A DNA stretch of 37,040 nt from Stenomitos frigidus ULC18 (GCF_003003795.1 NZ_PVWK01000154.1:1-37040), one strand, 5' to 3'. Counted from the stretch's first letter, positions 1 through 7,911 are shown. The notes: generated by a model not told the origin, from the letters alone. Program-made: numbers and translations.

Positions 1-42
1 ATTCGGGAACTGCGAAAGCGGGACTGAATGTTGGCCTGACGC

Positions 43-77
43 CATGTCGCTTTACGTACTTTTGCGTAAAAGAACCC
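43..77 (+). repeat. Left copy of 35-bp window-flanking inverted repeat
   Basis: This stretch is the reverse complement of 36964-36998 with 32 of 35 bases matching; its core reads CATGTCGCTTTACGTAC. The right copy is preceded by GGGG when read inward, as at Tn3-family transposon ends. The left copy has ACGC at the same place. The pair therefore looks like diverged transposon termini (inference). No transposase gene lies beside it. Confidence 0.75.
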
Positions 78-189
78 AACGTCTCCAGACTGGTTGGGGT
101 AAAGCCTTTCCTATGAGTTGGGTCTGGATTCCTAAACCGGTTAACCGAGAAGAACTCAGCCCGTTCAATATGCCAACGTTGGAGGATAG

Positions 190-375
190 GGAGTTGAGCC
201 GACATAAGGACAAAAAAGTGCAAGATGAGGCTACAAGTCTTTCTACGTCGGACTTCTGAATAAAGGCTCCAACAGGGAAGGAAGCATCAAAATTTCACGA
301 CAGAATCAGGCTTCCAGCCCTCTGCTGCACTAAATTAGCCTTGTGTCGGCTTAACCCCTATGTCGGCTCAACCCC
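190..375. repeat. Three copies of a 16-bp GGGG-ended repeat
   Basis: The 16-mer GGGGTTGAGCCGACAT occurs on the minus strand at 360-375 (exact) and 343-358 (14/16), and on the plus strand at 190-205 (15/16). The plus and minus copies face each other. A fourth copy lies at 1448-1463. The GGGG start and inverted arrangement resemble Tn3-family subterminal or terminal repeats, but no family was identified. The rest of 78-555 holds no gene I can support. Confidence 0.6.
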
Positions 376-555
376 TGAAAGGAACAGAATCCTCATTCTG
401 AATCAGCACTTCTGCGGCCGGGGCAGTTAACCCAGTGGCTGCAGCAAAGGCTCGAGGTAGTGAGGTTTTCACCGCCATCAGCACAAGAACTTGAGGTTTG
501 AGGTGCAGGGACGAGCGCTCACTCCGCTGAGCTTAACGCAGTGCCAACTGGATGC

Positions 556-1008
556 CTAGACATCAAACCGATAGCGCACCGCTCCCGTTTGCGGATCATT
601 CGTGACTTCGGCATACTCCAGTTGCTGCGCCTGTTTGAGCAGTGCTTGGAGTGCCGCCGGTTCTAATTCCGTATGCAGCGCTGCTTGCGCCAGCGATAAA
701 GTGCCACCATTCGCCTTCGCGGCTCTTAAGAGCTTCTGCATCGGCGGCGTGGTTGCGGCCACCGCGCCCACATCTGGCTGAGGGGCGTAACCCAGGTAGC
801 GTCCGCGTAGAGTCTGATTGCGCTCGTTGACCATACCGGGAATCAAAGCCAGGTCGATCAGTTGCCCAAAACCGAACAGACCGAAAGTGAACAGATAGAG
901 CAAGCCGGAGCCAATTTTGCCCGCGTAAAACCGTTGCCCGCCGCAGAAGCCGAACAAACAGATACACCAAAGCAGGTAAGCGACTCCAGTATCGATTTGA
1001 GGCGGCAT
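556..1008 (-). CDS. TM2-domain membrane protein
   Basis: This 150-residue protein is a small inner-membrane protein. The N-terminal part (about residues 8-58) is a TM2 domain: two hydrophobic helices around the typical GGQRFYAGK...G motif, with an acidic Asp in LIDL near the second helix. The C-terminal part (about 85-150) is soluble and has the helix and strand pattern of a small winged helix, a common partner of TM2 domains in cyanobacteria. The start lies after a CAAGG-like ribosome site. The biological role of bacterial TM2 proteins is not established. It stands alone on the minus strand, with repeated 16-mers on both sides (343-375 and 1448-1463). Confidence 0.8.
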   Translation of the reverse strand: MPPQIDTGVAYLLWCICLFGFCGGQRFYAGKIGSGLLYLFTFGLFGFGQLIDLALIPGMVNERNQTLRGRYLGYAPQPDVGAVAATTPPMQKLLRAAKANGGTLSLAQAALHTELEPAALQALLKQAQQLEYAEVTNDPQTGAVRYRFDV

Positions 1009-1555
1009 GGTTGTAACCTTGCGAAAGCGGCTTTTACTAAAGACTACCCCTCCGCAAGCCGCTGTTCCGCACTCAAGTACCCGTGCGCCTCAAACTTACT
1101 TTGGGGTATGACACCGTTCCTGGCCATGAAGTACCACATCGCCTGAAAGCTTTTTATAGCTTAACTTTCAGACTGTGATCTTGCTGCTTTGGCTCAACGT
1201 TGATGCACAGTCGCCGCGACGCAAGCGTTGAGGGGCAAAGCGATTGATCACTCCTGCTCATCTTTTGTTTGGCTGCCAATCACTGCGTGGATGGCAGAAG
1301 GGCAGCGGCAGCATGAGGGTTCTAAAGGTTCCTCTCAACGCAGGAATCGACCTTTAAGGCATGTGCCAGTGGGAGCATTGAGTCCAAAAGCGGTCCAAGG
1401 GTCAAAAGAAGAGCCAGTAAAAGCTGTACTTGCACCTGTTTGCCCGGATGTCGGCGCAACCCCAAAGATTCCCCCTACGGTGCAGGATAATTGAGGCATT
1501 GTGCCCCCAATGAGCTTGCTGCCAAAACGCACAATCTCTTAGCCCTCAAAAGCCT
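1009..1555. other. Gene-poor stretch between TM2 gene and aldolase
   Basis: I see no convincing gene here. Short open frames lack ribosome sites and family features. The only structured item is a minus-strand copy of the 16-bp repeat at 1448-1463. The aldolase promoter must lie in its right part, but no clear -35/-10 pair stands out. Confidence 0.5.
1448..1463 (-). repeat. Fourth copy of the GGGGTTGAGCCGACAT repeat
   Basis: The reverse complement reads GGGGTTGCGCCGACAT, 15 of 16 bases identical to the copy at 360-375. With the plus-strand copy at 190-205 it makes an inverted pair enclosing the TM2 gene. Confidence 0.55.
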
Positions 1556-2452
1556 ATGCTTGCCTCCACTCAAGAATTGCTAGAAACCGCTCGCCGCAAT
1601 GCCTACGCGATCGGTGCCTTTAATGTCTACAACCTGGAAGGCGTGAAAGCCGTCATCAATGCCGCGGAAAAGTTGCGCAGCCCTGCGATGCTGCAGATTC
1701 ATCCCAGTGCGCTGCGGTATGGGCGCTCGATGCTGGTAGCAATGTGTTTAGAAGCGGCTAAGGCCGCAACCGTTTCCGTTTCGGTGCATCTGGATCACAG
1801 CACCGATCAACAGGATATTCAGGACGCGTTGCAAGCGGGCGTTCGCTCCATCATGGCGGATGGGTCGCCCTTTGAGTATGGCAAGAATCTTGACTTTACC
1901 CGCCAGATGACCCAGCTGGCTCATCAATCTGGGGCGATCGTCGAAGCGGAAATTGGGCGCATTAGTGGCACCGAAGATGGCTTAACGATTGCCGAGAAAG
2001 AAGCCAAAATGACTGATCCGCTACAAGCGGTGGCCTTTGTGCGAGCAACCGGTGTCGATGCTTTGGCCGTGACGATCGGCAATGTCCATGGGGAGTACAA
2101 GCGTCCGCCCCGCCTGGACTTTGATCGTCTCGCCAAAATTCGCCAATTGCTGGAAATTCCCCTGGTGTTACATGGGGCCTCCGGCTTGCCAGCAGCGATG
2201 ATCAGCCGCTCGATTCAACTGGGAGTGTGTAAATTCAACGTGAATACGGAAGTGCGTCAAGCCTACTTGCAAGCCCTCAAGGAGGAAGTTTGCGGCAAGA
2301 GTCCCAGCGATTTGCTGGAGATTGCTGGAGCGGCGATCACGGCCATGGAGTCCGTGATTACAGAAAAACTGGCACTGTTTGGCTCCGTTGGCAAAGCCCA
2401 TTTGCACGAAACCTCCTATGCAGCCATGTTGGCCAGTCTGAGTCATGATTAA
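1556..2452 (+). CDS. Class II ketose-bisphosphate aldolase (fructose- or tagatose-1,6-bisphosphate)
   Basis: This cytosolic TIM-barrel enzyme of 298 residues cleaves a ketose-1,6-bisphosphate into dihydroxyacetone phosphate and glyceraldehyde-3-phosphate, or runs the reverse. Class II hallmarks are all present: HLDHSTD at 78-84 with catalytic Asp80 and zinc ligand His81, the EAEIGRISGTED loop at 130-141, GNVHGEYK with zinc ligand His178, LVLHGASG with zinc ligand His206, and the phosphate-binding KFNVNTE at 226-232. Its length matches the GatY/KbaY/short FbaA group (about 280-310) rather than the longer enzymes of about 350. Substrate choice between fructose and tagatose forms cannot be read from the sequence. 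No obvious Shine-Dalgarno precedes the ATG. It has no metabolic neighbours, so on this replicon it is an isolated cargo gene. Confidence 0.88.
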   Translation: MLASTQELLETARRNAYAIGAFNVYNLEGVKAVINAAEKLRSPAMLQIHPSALRYGRSMLVAMCLEAAKAATVSVSVHLDHSTDQQDIQDALQAGVRSIMADGSPFEYGKNLDFTRQMTQLAHQSGAIVEAEIGRISGTEDGLTIAEKEAKMTDPLQAVAFVRATGVDALAVTIGNVHGEYKRPPRLDFDRLAKIRQLLEIPLVLHGASGLPAAMISRSIQLGVCKFNVNTEVRQAYLQALKEEVCGKSPSDLLEIAGAAITAMESVITEKLALFGSVGKAHLHETSYAAMLASLSHD

Positions 2453-2479
2453 GTGCGATTGTGCGTTACACAGGCTGCG

Positions 2480-2599
2480 CCAACGCTCTCATGCCCCCGC
2501 CTAGAGAGGCAAAACCGGCAGAGGCTAGCCGCACGAAGCGCAGCGAGAGCGTTGGATCTCGCTGGAGTGACAGCGTTGCAGTCGCCGTGCTAGCAACGC
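2480..2599. terminator. Hairpin cluster between convergent genes
   Basis: Several inverted repeats are packed between the convergent aldolase and primase genes: CCAACGCTCTC (2480-2490) with GAGAGCGTTGG (2545-2555), CAGCGAGA with TCTCGCTG around 2541-2564, and AGCGTTGC with GCAACGCT around 2572-2599. The stems are GC-rich and could fold in both transcripts. There is no U-tract, so a bidirectional terminator is inferred from position only. Confidence 0.5.
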
Positions 2600-4180
2600 T
2601 TACGGCGTTGCCTGGTCAAAGGGGAGTGAGAGTTGGTCTTGTCCCGCTAAGCATTGGCGTTTCCGGGCGGTTTCGACCTGGCGTCTGGCTTTAACCTGGT
2701 TCAAGACCTGTTTGATATAGGCAATCCCCTCTTCTTGGGTCATATTCCTGGTCTCTGTCTGACTCAAATCCCCTAAGGGAAGGCTATTACACCCGATCGC
2801 CCCTAGCTCTAAACGTTCCAAAGGGTTAGAACTTGCTTCTGGCAGCGTCTTACACCCATTTTCACCCAATAAGTTTGTGTGACTGGTGGAGCCGGATGCC
2901 GCCCACGAGCAATCCGGCTCCACAGCACTCTGAAGCGCGCCGCTTGTTGCGTTTTGTAAATACCTTGGGTGCCAGAGATCACGATGCCGATAGAGTGTCG
3001 TACCACTCAGACCATAGGTGACAAGGGCATCAAAGCGTTTGGTAATGCCAGTTGGTAGGGCTGCTTGTTCCAAGAGGTTAGCGATCGCTTGTTGAATGCG
3101 GTCTCTCGCGGCGGCTTCCTGTTGTTGATTCCAGTTGGGTGCTTGTTCATCAGGCTGATCGGGACTCAACGCCACTGGAGGCTTGTCGGTGCCGTAATGA
3201 AAGTAGTGGCTCTGTTCAATGGCGTGCATCCAATCTTGAGCCCGTTTTTCCACCTCTTGCTGATGTTGGCACCAGTCCGCGTAACCAGGTAGCGCCTGGG
3301 CGGTGGTTACAATATCGCGGCTTAAGGCGTTACCCTCCAAAGGCTTGTCGCTATACAGGACGTGCCCAAAGATGTAAGAACGCATGGCGATGCGTCCGAG
3401 TAACCGATTGGTTTGTCCGGGACCCGTCCAACCCTGCTCAATTTCGGCATTCAGATCATTGAGAAACTTATCGGCTTTGCCGGTGACGCGAAACTGTCGT
3501 CGTCGAGCCGCTTTCAGTATGCGGTCCATTGCCTTGGTATCGAGGCTATTGCGCTGTTGGGCGAACTGCCAGTGCTGTACAAAGGTCTCTTGATTCCCCC
3601 AGATCATCTGCAAGTCTTGATTCAGGAGATATGACCCCGCTTGCATGGGCAGACGATGCCCGTTGTAGAGACTGTGCTCGCCACTGGTGACATAGGCTTT
3701 GCAGTTGGGGAAGACCTCTAGCTGTCCAGGAGCCAGTTTGAAGCCAGCGTTTTCCAACAGGGTAGAAACTGCCAGGGCGATCGCCCATGTTTTCTGTTCG
3801 GTGTCAAAGGGAAAGTAAAGATGCAGACCGCCGCTGTAGCTGGAGGTGCAGACGACGGCTTGCACCAGTCCTAAGTCGTCCAGTGCGGCAACGAGTCGTC
3901 GCCAAGCGAAGCGATCGCGCGTGGGGTGGTAGGCACTGCCTTTGTCTACATCAAGGACACAGTAGCGCGTGGTGGGACCAAAGCGGACACCGTAGAGCAT
4001 CGTGCCCTGTTGCAGCAGGCGATCTGAAAGCGGATGACGGCTCTCGGTTTGCCAGTCGGGTCGTTCGTCGGGATGGGGATGCTCGGCCCACAGGTAGTCA
4101 TAGCGGTGAGGCCAGAGCGCGAGGAAGGGATCATCACCTTCCTGCACGGATGGAAAGGCACGGGAGGGGGCTAGCTGCAT
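2600..4180 (-). CDS. Archaeo-eukaryotic primase-like protein, candidate plasmid replication protein
   Basis: This large protein of about 526 residues carries an archaeo-eukaryotic primase-polymerase signature. In the 532-residue frame, YCVLDVDKG (79-87) holds the metal-binding Asp83/Asp85 pair, SYSGGLHLYF (120-129) gives the nucleotide-binding His126, and FPNCK follows at 163-167. The C-terminal half is helical and ends in a basic tail, with no helicase motifs visible. The start chosen is the ATG at 4180, because GGGAGG lies seven bases before it; an upstream in-frame ATG at 4198 lacks such a site. Such proteins initiate or prime replication on many plasmids, and no other replication initiator is visible here, so a Rep role is likely but inferred. 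A perfect 13-bp inverted repeat lies about 95 bp upstream. Confidence 0.7.
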   Translation of the reverse strand: MQLAPSRAFPSVQEGDDPFLALWPHRYDYLWAEHPHPDERPDWQTESRHPLSDRLLQQGTMLYGVRFGPTTRYCVLDVDKGSAYHPTRDRFAWRRLVAALDDLGLVQAVVCTSSYSGGLHLYFPFDTEQKTWAIALAVSTLLENAGFKLAPGQLEVFPNCKAYVTSGEHSLYNGHRLPMQAGSYLLNQDLQMIWGNQETFVQHWQFAQQRNSLDTKAMDRILKAARRRQFRVTGKADKFLNDLNAEIEQGWTGPGQTNRLLGRIAMRSYIFGHVLYSDKPLEGNALSRDIVTTAQALPGYADWCQHQQEVEKRAQDWMHAIEQSHYFHYGTDKPPVALSPDQPDEQAPNWNQQQEAAARDRIQQAIANLLEQAALPTGITKRFDALVTYGLSGTTLYRHRDLWHPRYLQNATSGALQSAVEPDCSWAASGSTSHTNLLGENGCKTLPEASSNPLERLELGAIGCNSLPLGDLSQTETRNMTQEEGIAYIKQVLNQVKARRQVETARKRQCLAGQDQLSLPFDQATP

Positions 4181-4644
4181 GGGTTGCCCTCCCAACATTG
4201 ATGAAAAATTTGATGCACAAGTTAACTCCCTATGGCTGGAATAACAGCAGATAGGAAGCCATGCAAAAACTAGAGCAATTTGTCAAAAAGGTTGCACCAT
4301 TTGACAAATTGCCACTAAAATTGGCATAGCAATCTCTGGCGACTTAACTTTTGCTTTCCTACGGCGGTGAGTTAGAGTCTCCAAATCCTATATAAAAGTG
4401 AATATTCAAGTCTTTTGCCCCTTCTGTTTCTACCAGTGGGGGTTCTGACTTTTAAAGGGCTTGTTAGGTCATCCAGTTACCTCCTGTATCGTCCAAATGT
4501 GGAAACCTGTGAGTTCGTCTGCTGCTTGCACTACTGCCAGTGAAATTTACTGTAGTGAGTAGCTTAAGTGATCTAAGCGCAGATCTCGAAAAATGCCGCA
4601 GTTTTTGAGCCTGGATTTTTGTCAGTACAAACATTCAGCGCCTC
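4181..4644. other. Intergenic region upstream of the replication gene
   Basis: No gene is supported here. It holds the inverted repeat at 4275-4312 and AT-rich sequence such as CCTATATAAAAGTG near 4387-4400. Both flanking genes are on the minus strand, so it contains the primase promoter and the 3' end of the Uma2 transcript. It is also a reasonable place for a replication origin, though no iterons are seen. Confidence 0.4.
4275..4312. promoter_or_regulatory. Perfect 13-bp inverted repeat upstream of primase gene
   Basis: GCAATTTGTCAAA (4275-4287) and TTTGACAAATTGC (4300-4312) are exact reverse complements separated by 12 bases. Each arm contains TTGACA on one strand. This fits a dimeric regulator or Rep-binding operator controlling the gene starting at 4180, or part of the replication origin. 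Confidence 0.6.
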
Positions 4645-5271
4645 TTACGTCACGGGTGCAGTTGCGGCCGCCAAAATCTGCTCCAGGCTCAGTTGCAACT
4701 CAGGAAAGACCAGCGACTCGATCACCTGCTGTCCCCGGAATTGCTTCACCTGATACTCCCCAGCTGGGTTGAGTTGGTAGACCGAAAACGTGGGCTGTTT
4801 GGGAGAGCCAATATACCGCTTACCGCCCAAGCCCAAGTAATCGCAAACCCAGTATTCAGCAATGCCTAACGCCTCATAGTCTTCTAGCTTCATGGCGTAG
4901 TCATCACTCCAGTTGGTGCTAACGACTTCCACAACGACCTTGGCCGATTCCCCCCGCGTGATCGTGGATTCCTTTGCCCAGCGGGTATCGGCTGCGATCG
5001 TGTTGCTGTCCAGCACAATCAAATCGGGCTCGTAACCCGACTCACTGTATTTAACGATGCACTCCTTGGGAACGAAGTAAGGAAGTCGGAGCCGACGGAT
5101 TTCAAAATTGACTTCAGCCACCAGAAAACCGGCGACTTGTGAGTGTTTGCCAATGGGTTTCGGCATCTCAATGATTTCCCCATCATGCAACTCGTAGTGG
5201 TGTTCTGAGTGCTCTGGATACCAGTCCATGAACTCATCAAATGTGACTTGCTTCGGTATGGCTTGAATCAT
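4645..5271 (-). CDS. Uma2 family (DUF820) PD-(D/E)xK nuclease-like protein
   Basis: The 208-residue protein belongs to the Uma2 family, which is greatly expanded in cyanobacteria. It begins with the typical TFDEFMDWYPE and YELHDGEIIEM segments. The nuclease-fold core follows: GYEPDLIVLD with Asp83, VVVEVVSTN with Glu115, then KLEDYEALGIAEYWVCDY. The acidic pair and following Lys128 suggest an intact active site. Biological targets of the family are not known; links to transposons and to small partner genes are common. It follows the 57-residue gene at 5283-5456 with an 11-bp gap, so the two are probably one operon read from the control region near 5500-5609. Confidence 0.88.
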   Translation of the reverse strand: MIQAIPKQVTFDEFMDWYPEHSEHHYELHDGEIIEMPKPIGKHSQVAGFLVAEVNFEIRRLRLPYFVPKECIVKYSESGYEPDLIVLDSNTIAADTRWAKESTITRGESAKVVVEVVSTNWSDDYAMKLEDYEALGIAEYWVCDYLGLGGKRYIGSPKQPTFSVYQLNPAGEYQVKQFRGQQVIESLVFPELQLSLEQILAAATAPVT

Positions 5272-5282
5272 CGCGATCGCCC

Positions 5283-5456
5283 TTACTTGGCTTGTTCAAC
5301 CTCTTTTGCTTCCAGCTTCTCAATCACCAAGGCTCGGATTTTTCCAGCCATTGATAATTCACGCCACGCTGGATCCTCCCGATACAGCTCAATTCTGTCC
5401 TTGATGTCGGTTATATCGACCGATATGCGGTCTTTGGCAGCCACAAGTTCATCCAT
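5283..5456 (-). CDS. Small 57-residue protein upstream of Uma2 gene, antitoxin-like
   Basis: A short frame not longer than 57 residues starts MDELVAAKDR and ends EVEQAK. It has a strong ribosome site, GAGGAG, five bases before the ATG, and ends 11 bases before the Uma2 start, so translation of the pair is probably linked. It is charged and predicted helical, with a DNA- or partner-binding look typical of small antitoxin-like proteins that precede Uma2 genes. I do not recognise a named domain. A role as a regulator or neutraliser of the Uma2 protein is inference from context only. Confidence 0.75.
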   Translation of the reverse strand: MDELVAAKDRISVDITDIKDRIELYREDPAWRELSMAGKIRALVIEKLEAKEVEQAK

Positions 5457-5500
5457 TCACTTCTCCTCAATGTTAGTCCCATCGTTGCTTTTTTCTACTT

Positions 5501-5609
5501 ATGAAGCACTATGAAGCTTTATGCTTCACTTCATGTTAGCATTCCAAGCATGAATTGAATCTCATTGCTGCTTCATTGCCTTGGCATCAGCCTGCAATGA
5601 AGCAGCAAT
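5501..5609. promoter_or_regulatory. Divergent control region with ATGAAGC motifs and 16-bp inverted repeat
   Basis: The motif ATGAAGC occurs at 5501-5507, 5511-5517 and 5597-5603, with reverse copies GCTTCA at 5523-5528 and GCTTCAT at 5570-5576. The last pair sits inside a perfect 16-bp inverted repeat, ATTGCTGCTTCATTGC (5564-5579) and its complement at 5594-5609, with a 14-base spacer. It lies between the divergent Uma2 pair and the long plus-strand cluster, so one regulator probably controls both; the HTH-like product of 5625-5888 is a candidate. Confidence 0.6.
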
Positions 5610-5624
5610 ACGAATGGCAAACCT

Positions 5625-5888
5625 ATGGCACCGCAAGTCATTCAAGCGAACGGACATACCTTGCAAGAACTGGCTTGGCGACTCTCAACAGTGAGGCGGA
5701 AGCGAGTGCCCATTCGCACACTGCGCTGGTGGATCGAACAACTTCACATGGAGCCAAACGAATACGGACTTTATGACGACAGTGATTTAGCCTTGCTCAT
5801 CAGTCTTGTCTTGTTTCTCAAGCGTTGCCGATCCGTCGCTAAATTCAAAACCCTATTGCTTCAGGAGCTCGAAACCCATGCCCCTTAA
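5625..5888 (+). CDS. Small HTH-like protein heading the plus-strand cluster
   Basis: This 87-residue protein has a MerR-like look: a helix-turn-helix pattern at about 12-45 (TLQELAWRLSTVRRKRVPIRTLRWWIEQL) that I break here as TLQELAWRL and IRTLRWWIEQL, then a 'GLYDDSDLALLISLVLFL' helix resembling the region after the MerR wing. It is the first gene of the cluster and sits directly after the inverted-repeat operator. Its stop overlaps the next start by 11 bp. A DNA-binding regulator is likely but not proven; no effector domain is present. Confidence 0.65.
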   Translation: MAPQVIQANGHTLQELAWRLSTVRRKRVPIRTLRWWIEQLHMEPNEYGLYDDSDLALLISLVLFLKRCRSVAKFKTLLLQELETHAP

Positions 5889-6291
5889 CACCGATGCCCT
5901 TAAACACTCCGTCAACGGGCACAAGCCCAAAGCCAAGCGTCCCAACCCCAACACTGAGCAGCAACAGCAACGACTGTCTGAACTGGATCACCAGAGCGCC
6001 CATGCCATTTCGGCACTAGCTCAAACCGGCGTGAACACCATCAACGCTCAGGTGTTTGCCTTCGATGCCAAACTGACCCAGTTTGAGCGCAGCACCGCCA
6101 AAGTGATGGCCGAGCGTCTGCGGCAATCTCAACTCCGCATTCAGCAATATCTGGTGGCTGAACTGAGCGAACACCCCCACCAGTGCGCTGATTTTGCGGT
6201 ACTGCTAGACGACGCGCTTGAGGTGCCTGACCTGACCAGCAACTTTCTGGCGATCGCCCCCTACACAGCAGCCGGTGCGTTGCCGCTGTAA
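5878..6291 (+). CDS. Hypothetical helical protein, cluster gene 2
   Basis: The protein is 137 residues, starting MPLNTDALKH at the ATG inside the end of the previous gene; CAGGAG lies upstream. The first 40 residues are basic and Gln/Pro-rich, then a long amphipathic helical stretch (about 35-110) with heptad-like spacing suggests a coiled coil or oligomeriser. There is no signal peptide or membrane segment. I do not recognise a family. Tight packing with its neighbours argues that it works with the membrane proteins and ATPase downstream. Confidence 0.65.
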   Translation: MPLNTDALKHSVNGHKPKAKRPNPNTEQQQQRLSELDHQSAHAISALAQTGVNTINAQVFAFDAKLTQFERSTAKVMAERLRQSQLRIQQYLVAELSEHPHQCADFAVLLDDALEVPDLTSNFLAIAPYTAAGALPL

Positions 6292-6337
6292 GCTCTTTTG
6301 CCCCGTCAGTCTAGACCCCCTTCACGGTGCTAAAGCC

Positions 6338-6895
6338 ATGCCCCAGATCCCCAACCCAACCGAAGGACAATTTTTCACGCTGCAACCAGTGCCACCACCC
6401 GAGCCCAAAGCCACGACTCATTGGGGCTTACCGATCGCTCTGGGCTTGCTGGCGATTCCGCTGCTCATGTTTGGCTTCGGTTTCTCGCAACAGCAGACAC
6501 CAGTCACAACCGCCGCCAGTCCAACCGCTACACCTTCTGTCTCGCCGCTGCCGACCCCGTCACTAGCATCGCAAGATGCTACCACACAACAGCCAGAAAC
6601 GTCTGCAGCGCTGCCCACAGCGGCTGTAACCAATGCCCCGCCAGCAACCCCGCATGACCTCGCCACCTTCCCAATCGCCCAGATCCAGAGCCCTGGCATG
6701 GCCGCCAATTTCCGCGCCGCGCCCAGTTTACAGAGTCCAGTTTTAGGCGTACTAATGCACGGTGACCTGGTGGAATTGTCCCCGGAGCGCCGCGTCCAGC
6801 AGGACGGCGTGGTGTGGGTGCCTGTGCGGTGGCGGGGGCAGACTGGCTGGCTGGCCAGCAACTTTCTTGGAGGTTCCAACCATGCTCGCCCCTAA
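6338..6895 (+). CDS. Membrane-anchored protein with C-terminal bacterial SH3 domain
   Basis: The 185-residue protein has a short cytoplasmic N-terminus, one membrane helix (about 30-49, WGLPIALGLLAIPLLMFGFG), a Pro/Thr/Ala-rich linker (51-110), and a C-terminal bacterial SH3 (SH3_3-type) domain at about 115-178, with the typical NFRAAPS, GVLMHGDLVEL and GWLASNFL pieces. Such domains sit outside the cytoplasmic membrane and often bind peptidoglycan or envelope proteins. The architecture fits an envelope-spanning component of the cluster. No clear ribosome site is seen; the ATG at 6338 is preferred because the upstream part of the frame is low-quality. Its end overlaps the next gene by 14 bp. 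Confidence 0.72.
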   Translation: MPQIPNPTEGQFFTLQPVPPPEPKATTHWGLPIALGLLAIPLLMFGFGFSQQQTPVTTAASPTATPSVSPLPTPSLASQDATTQQPETSAALPTAAVTNAPPATPHDLATFPIAQIQSPGMAANFRAAPSLQSPVLGVLMHGDLVELSPERRVQQDGVVWVPVRWRGQTGWLASNFLGGSNHARP

Positions 6896-7250
6896 AGCCT
6901 TACCCCCAGCCGCAGCCGCCAAACTGGCTATCTGGTCAGACCAGACCGGCACGCCCTATCTGGTGCAACAGCAGCCGGACGGCCGCATCACCTTTACCCC
7001 ACTCGAAACGGCACTGGCGCAAGCGTCACCACCCAACCCTCCTGAGCGCGTGACTACGTACCGTGAACCGCTTAATACGGTGCTGCTCGGTATCGCTGTC
7101 GTGCTGGGGTTTGTCTTGAGTGGTTATTTGCTCGGCTTTCTCGCCGGTGCTGCCGGTCAGCGCGTCGTCCTCGTCCCCCGTGCGCCCCTCTGCGACACCC
7201 ATCGCAGCAGTTTTCTGTTCTGGTCTTCTGAAACCAAGGAGTGCAACTAA
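6882..7250 (+). CDS. Small single-pass membrane protein, cluster gene 4
   Basis: This 122-residue protein starts MLAPKALPPA after a good GGAGG site. It has a small soluble N-terminal part with a strand-like 'IWSDQTGTPYLVQQQPDGRI' piece, then one or two membrane helices at about 68-92 (LNTVLLGIAVVLGFVLSGYL). The C-terminus is short and basic. I do not recognise a family. Its stop TAA overlaps the next ATG (TAATG), which indicates translational coupling within the cluster. Confidence 0.65.
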   Translation: MLAPKALPPAAAAKLAIWSDQTGTPYLVQQQPDGRITFTPLETALAQASPPNPPERVTTYREPLNTVLLGIAVVLGFVLSGYLLGFLAGAAGQRVVLVPRAPLCDTHRSSFLFWSSETKECN

Positions 7251-7903
7251 TGTCAGCGCCCAAAGCCAAAGGCTACAGCAGCAGTCCCAAAGGCATCCAG
7301 TCCCATCTCCTGCCGCATGCCGGTGCCCTGACCGAACGCGCCACTCGCTACTTCGGCATCGACCTGGCGCGACTGCCGCAGATGAGCGACAACGAACTCG
7401 CCTTGTTTGCCGATCGCGCCACTGCCATGACCCGTCTCAAGGAGATTCTGCCGATCCTGGAGAAGCATTTCACCACGCTGATTGAAGGGCAAGTCGAGTA
7501 CGAGCAGTTTGTGCAACGCGTCTTAAAGCAAGTCGAGAAAGGCTCCAAGCAAATCGATAAAAGCCTGCTCGATGCGTGGCTGCTCTCGAAGGGTTACGAC
7601 AAGCATCTGCAACTGCTGAACCAGAAAGCGGGGCACGGCATCCAGAAGCTCGAAGCCGAATACCGCTCGGAGTATGACCTGAACCGTCTGGATTTCCAGA
7701 GCGCCATTAAACTGATTCACCTGCGGCATCAGAATCGTGCCAAAGCGATCGGCGAGAAAGTCCCCCAAGCACAGCGGCAGCTGCAAGTGCAGGAGGCATT
7801 GAGACGACAAGCCGAAACCCGTAAAGAGCTACTAACCTACGGCACCGCTGGCAAGCCTGGCAAAGGCTTCTGGCACGGTGTCAAAGACTTCTTTCGGGTG
7901 TGA
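7250..7903 (+). CDS. Hypothetical helical protein, cluster gene 5
   Basis: The 217-residue protein starts MSAPKAKGYS at ATG 7250, with AAGGAG eight bases upstream. It is soluble, basic and almost wholly helical; residues about 55-190 look like long alpha-helices with many Gln, Glu, Lys and Arg, suggesting a coiled-coil rod. The C-terminal tail ends in a conserved-looking GKGFWHGVKDFFRV amphipathic segment that could touch a membrane or partner. No family recognised. The start overlaps the preceding stop, so it is part of the same transcript. Confidence 0.68.
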   Translation: MSAPKAKGYSSSPKGIQSHLLPHAGALTERATRYFGIDLARLPQMSDNELALFADRATAMTRLKEILPILEKHFTTLIEGQVEYEQFVQRVLKQVEKGSKQIDKSLLDAWLLSKGYDKHLQLLNQKAGHGIQKLEAEYRSEYDLNRLDFQSAIKLIHLRHQNRAKAIGEKVPQAQRQLQVQEALRRQAETRKELLTYGTAGKPGKGFWHGVKDFFRV

Positions 7904-7911
7904 GGTAAGCC

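Noticed and set aside
44-259. 71-residue frame starting in the left flanking repeat
   Set aside because: Its start lies within the inverted repeat, it has no ribosome site, and it runs through the 16-bp repeat at 190-205, so it is more likely chance.
862-1494. Plus-strand frames opposite and after the TM2 gene
   Set aside because: The first is antisense to the TM2 gene, and both lack ribosome sites and family features.
3139-4254. Plus-strand frames across the primase gene
   Set aside because: They are antisense shadows of a gene with a clear domain signature and ribosome site.
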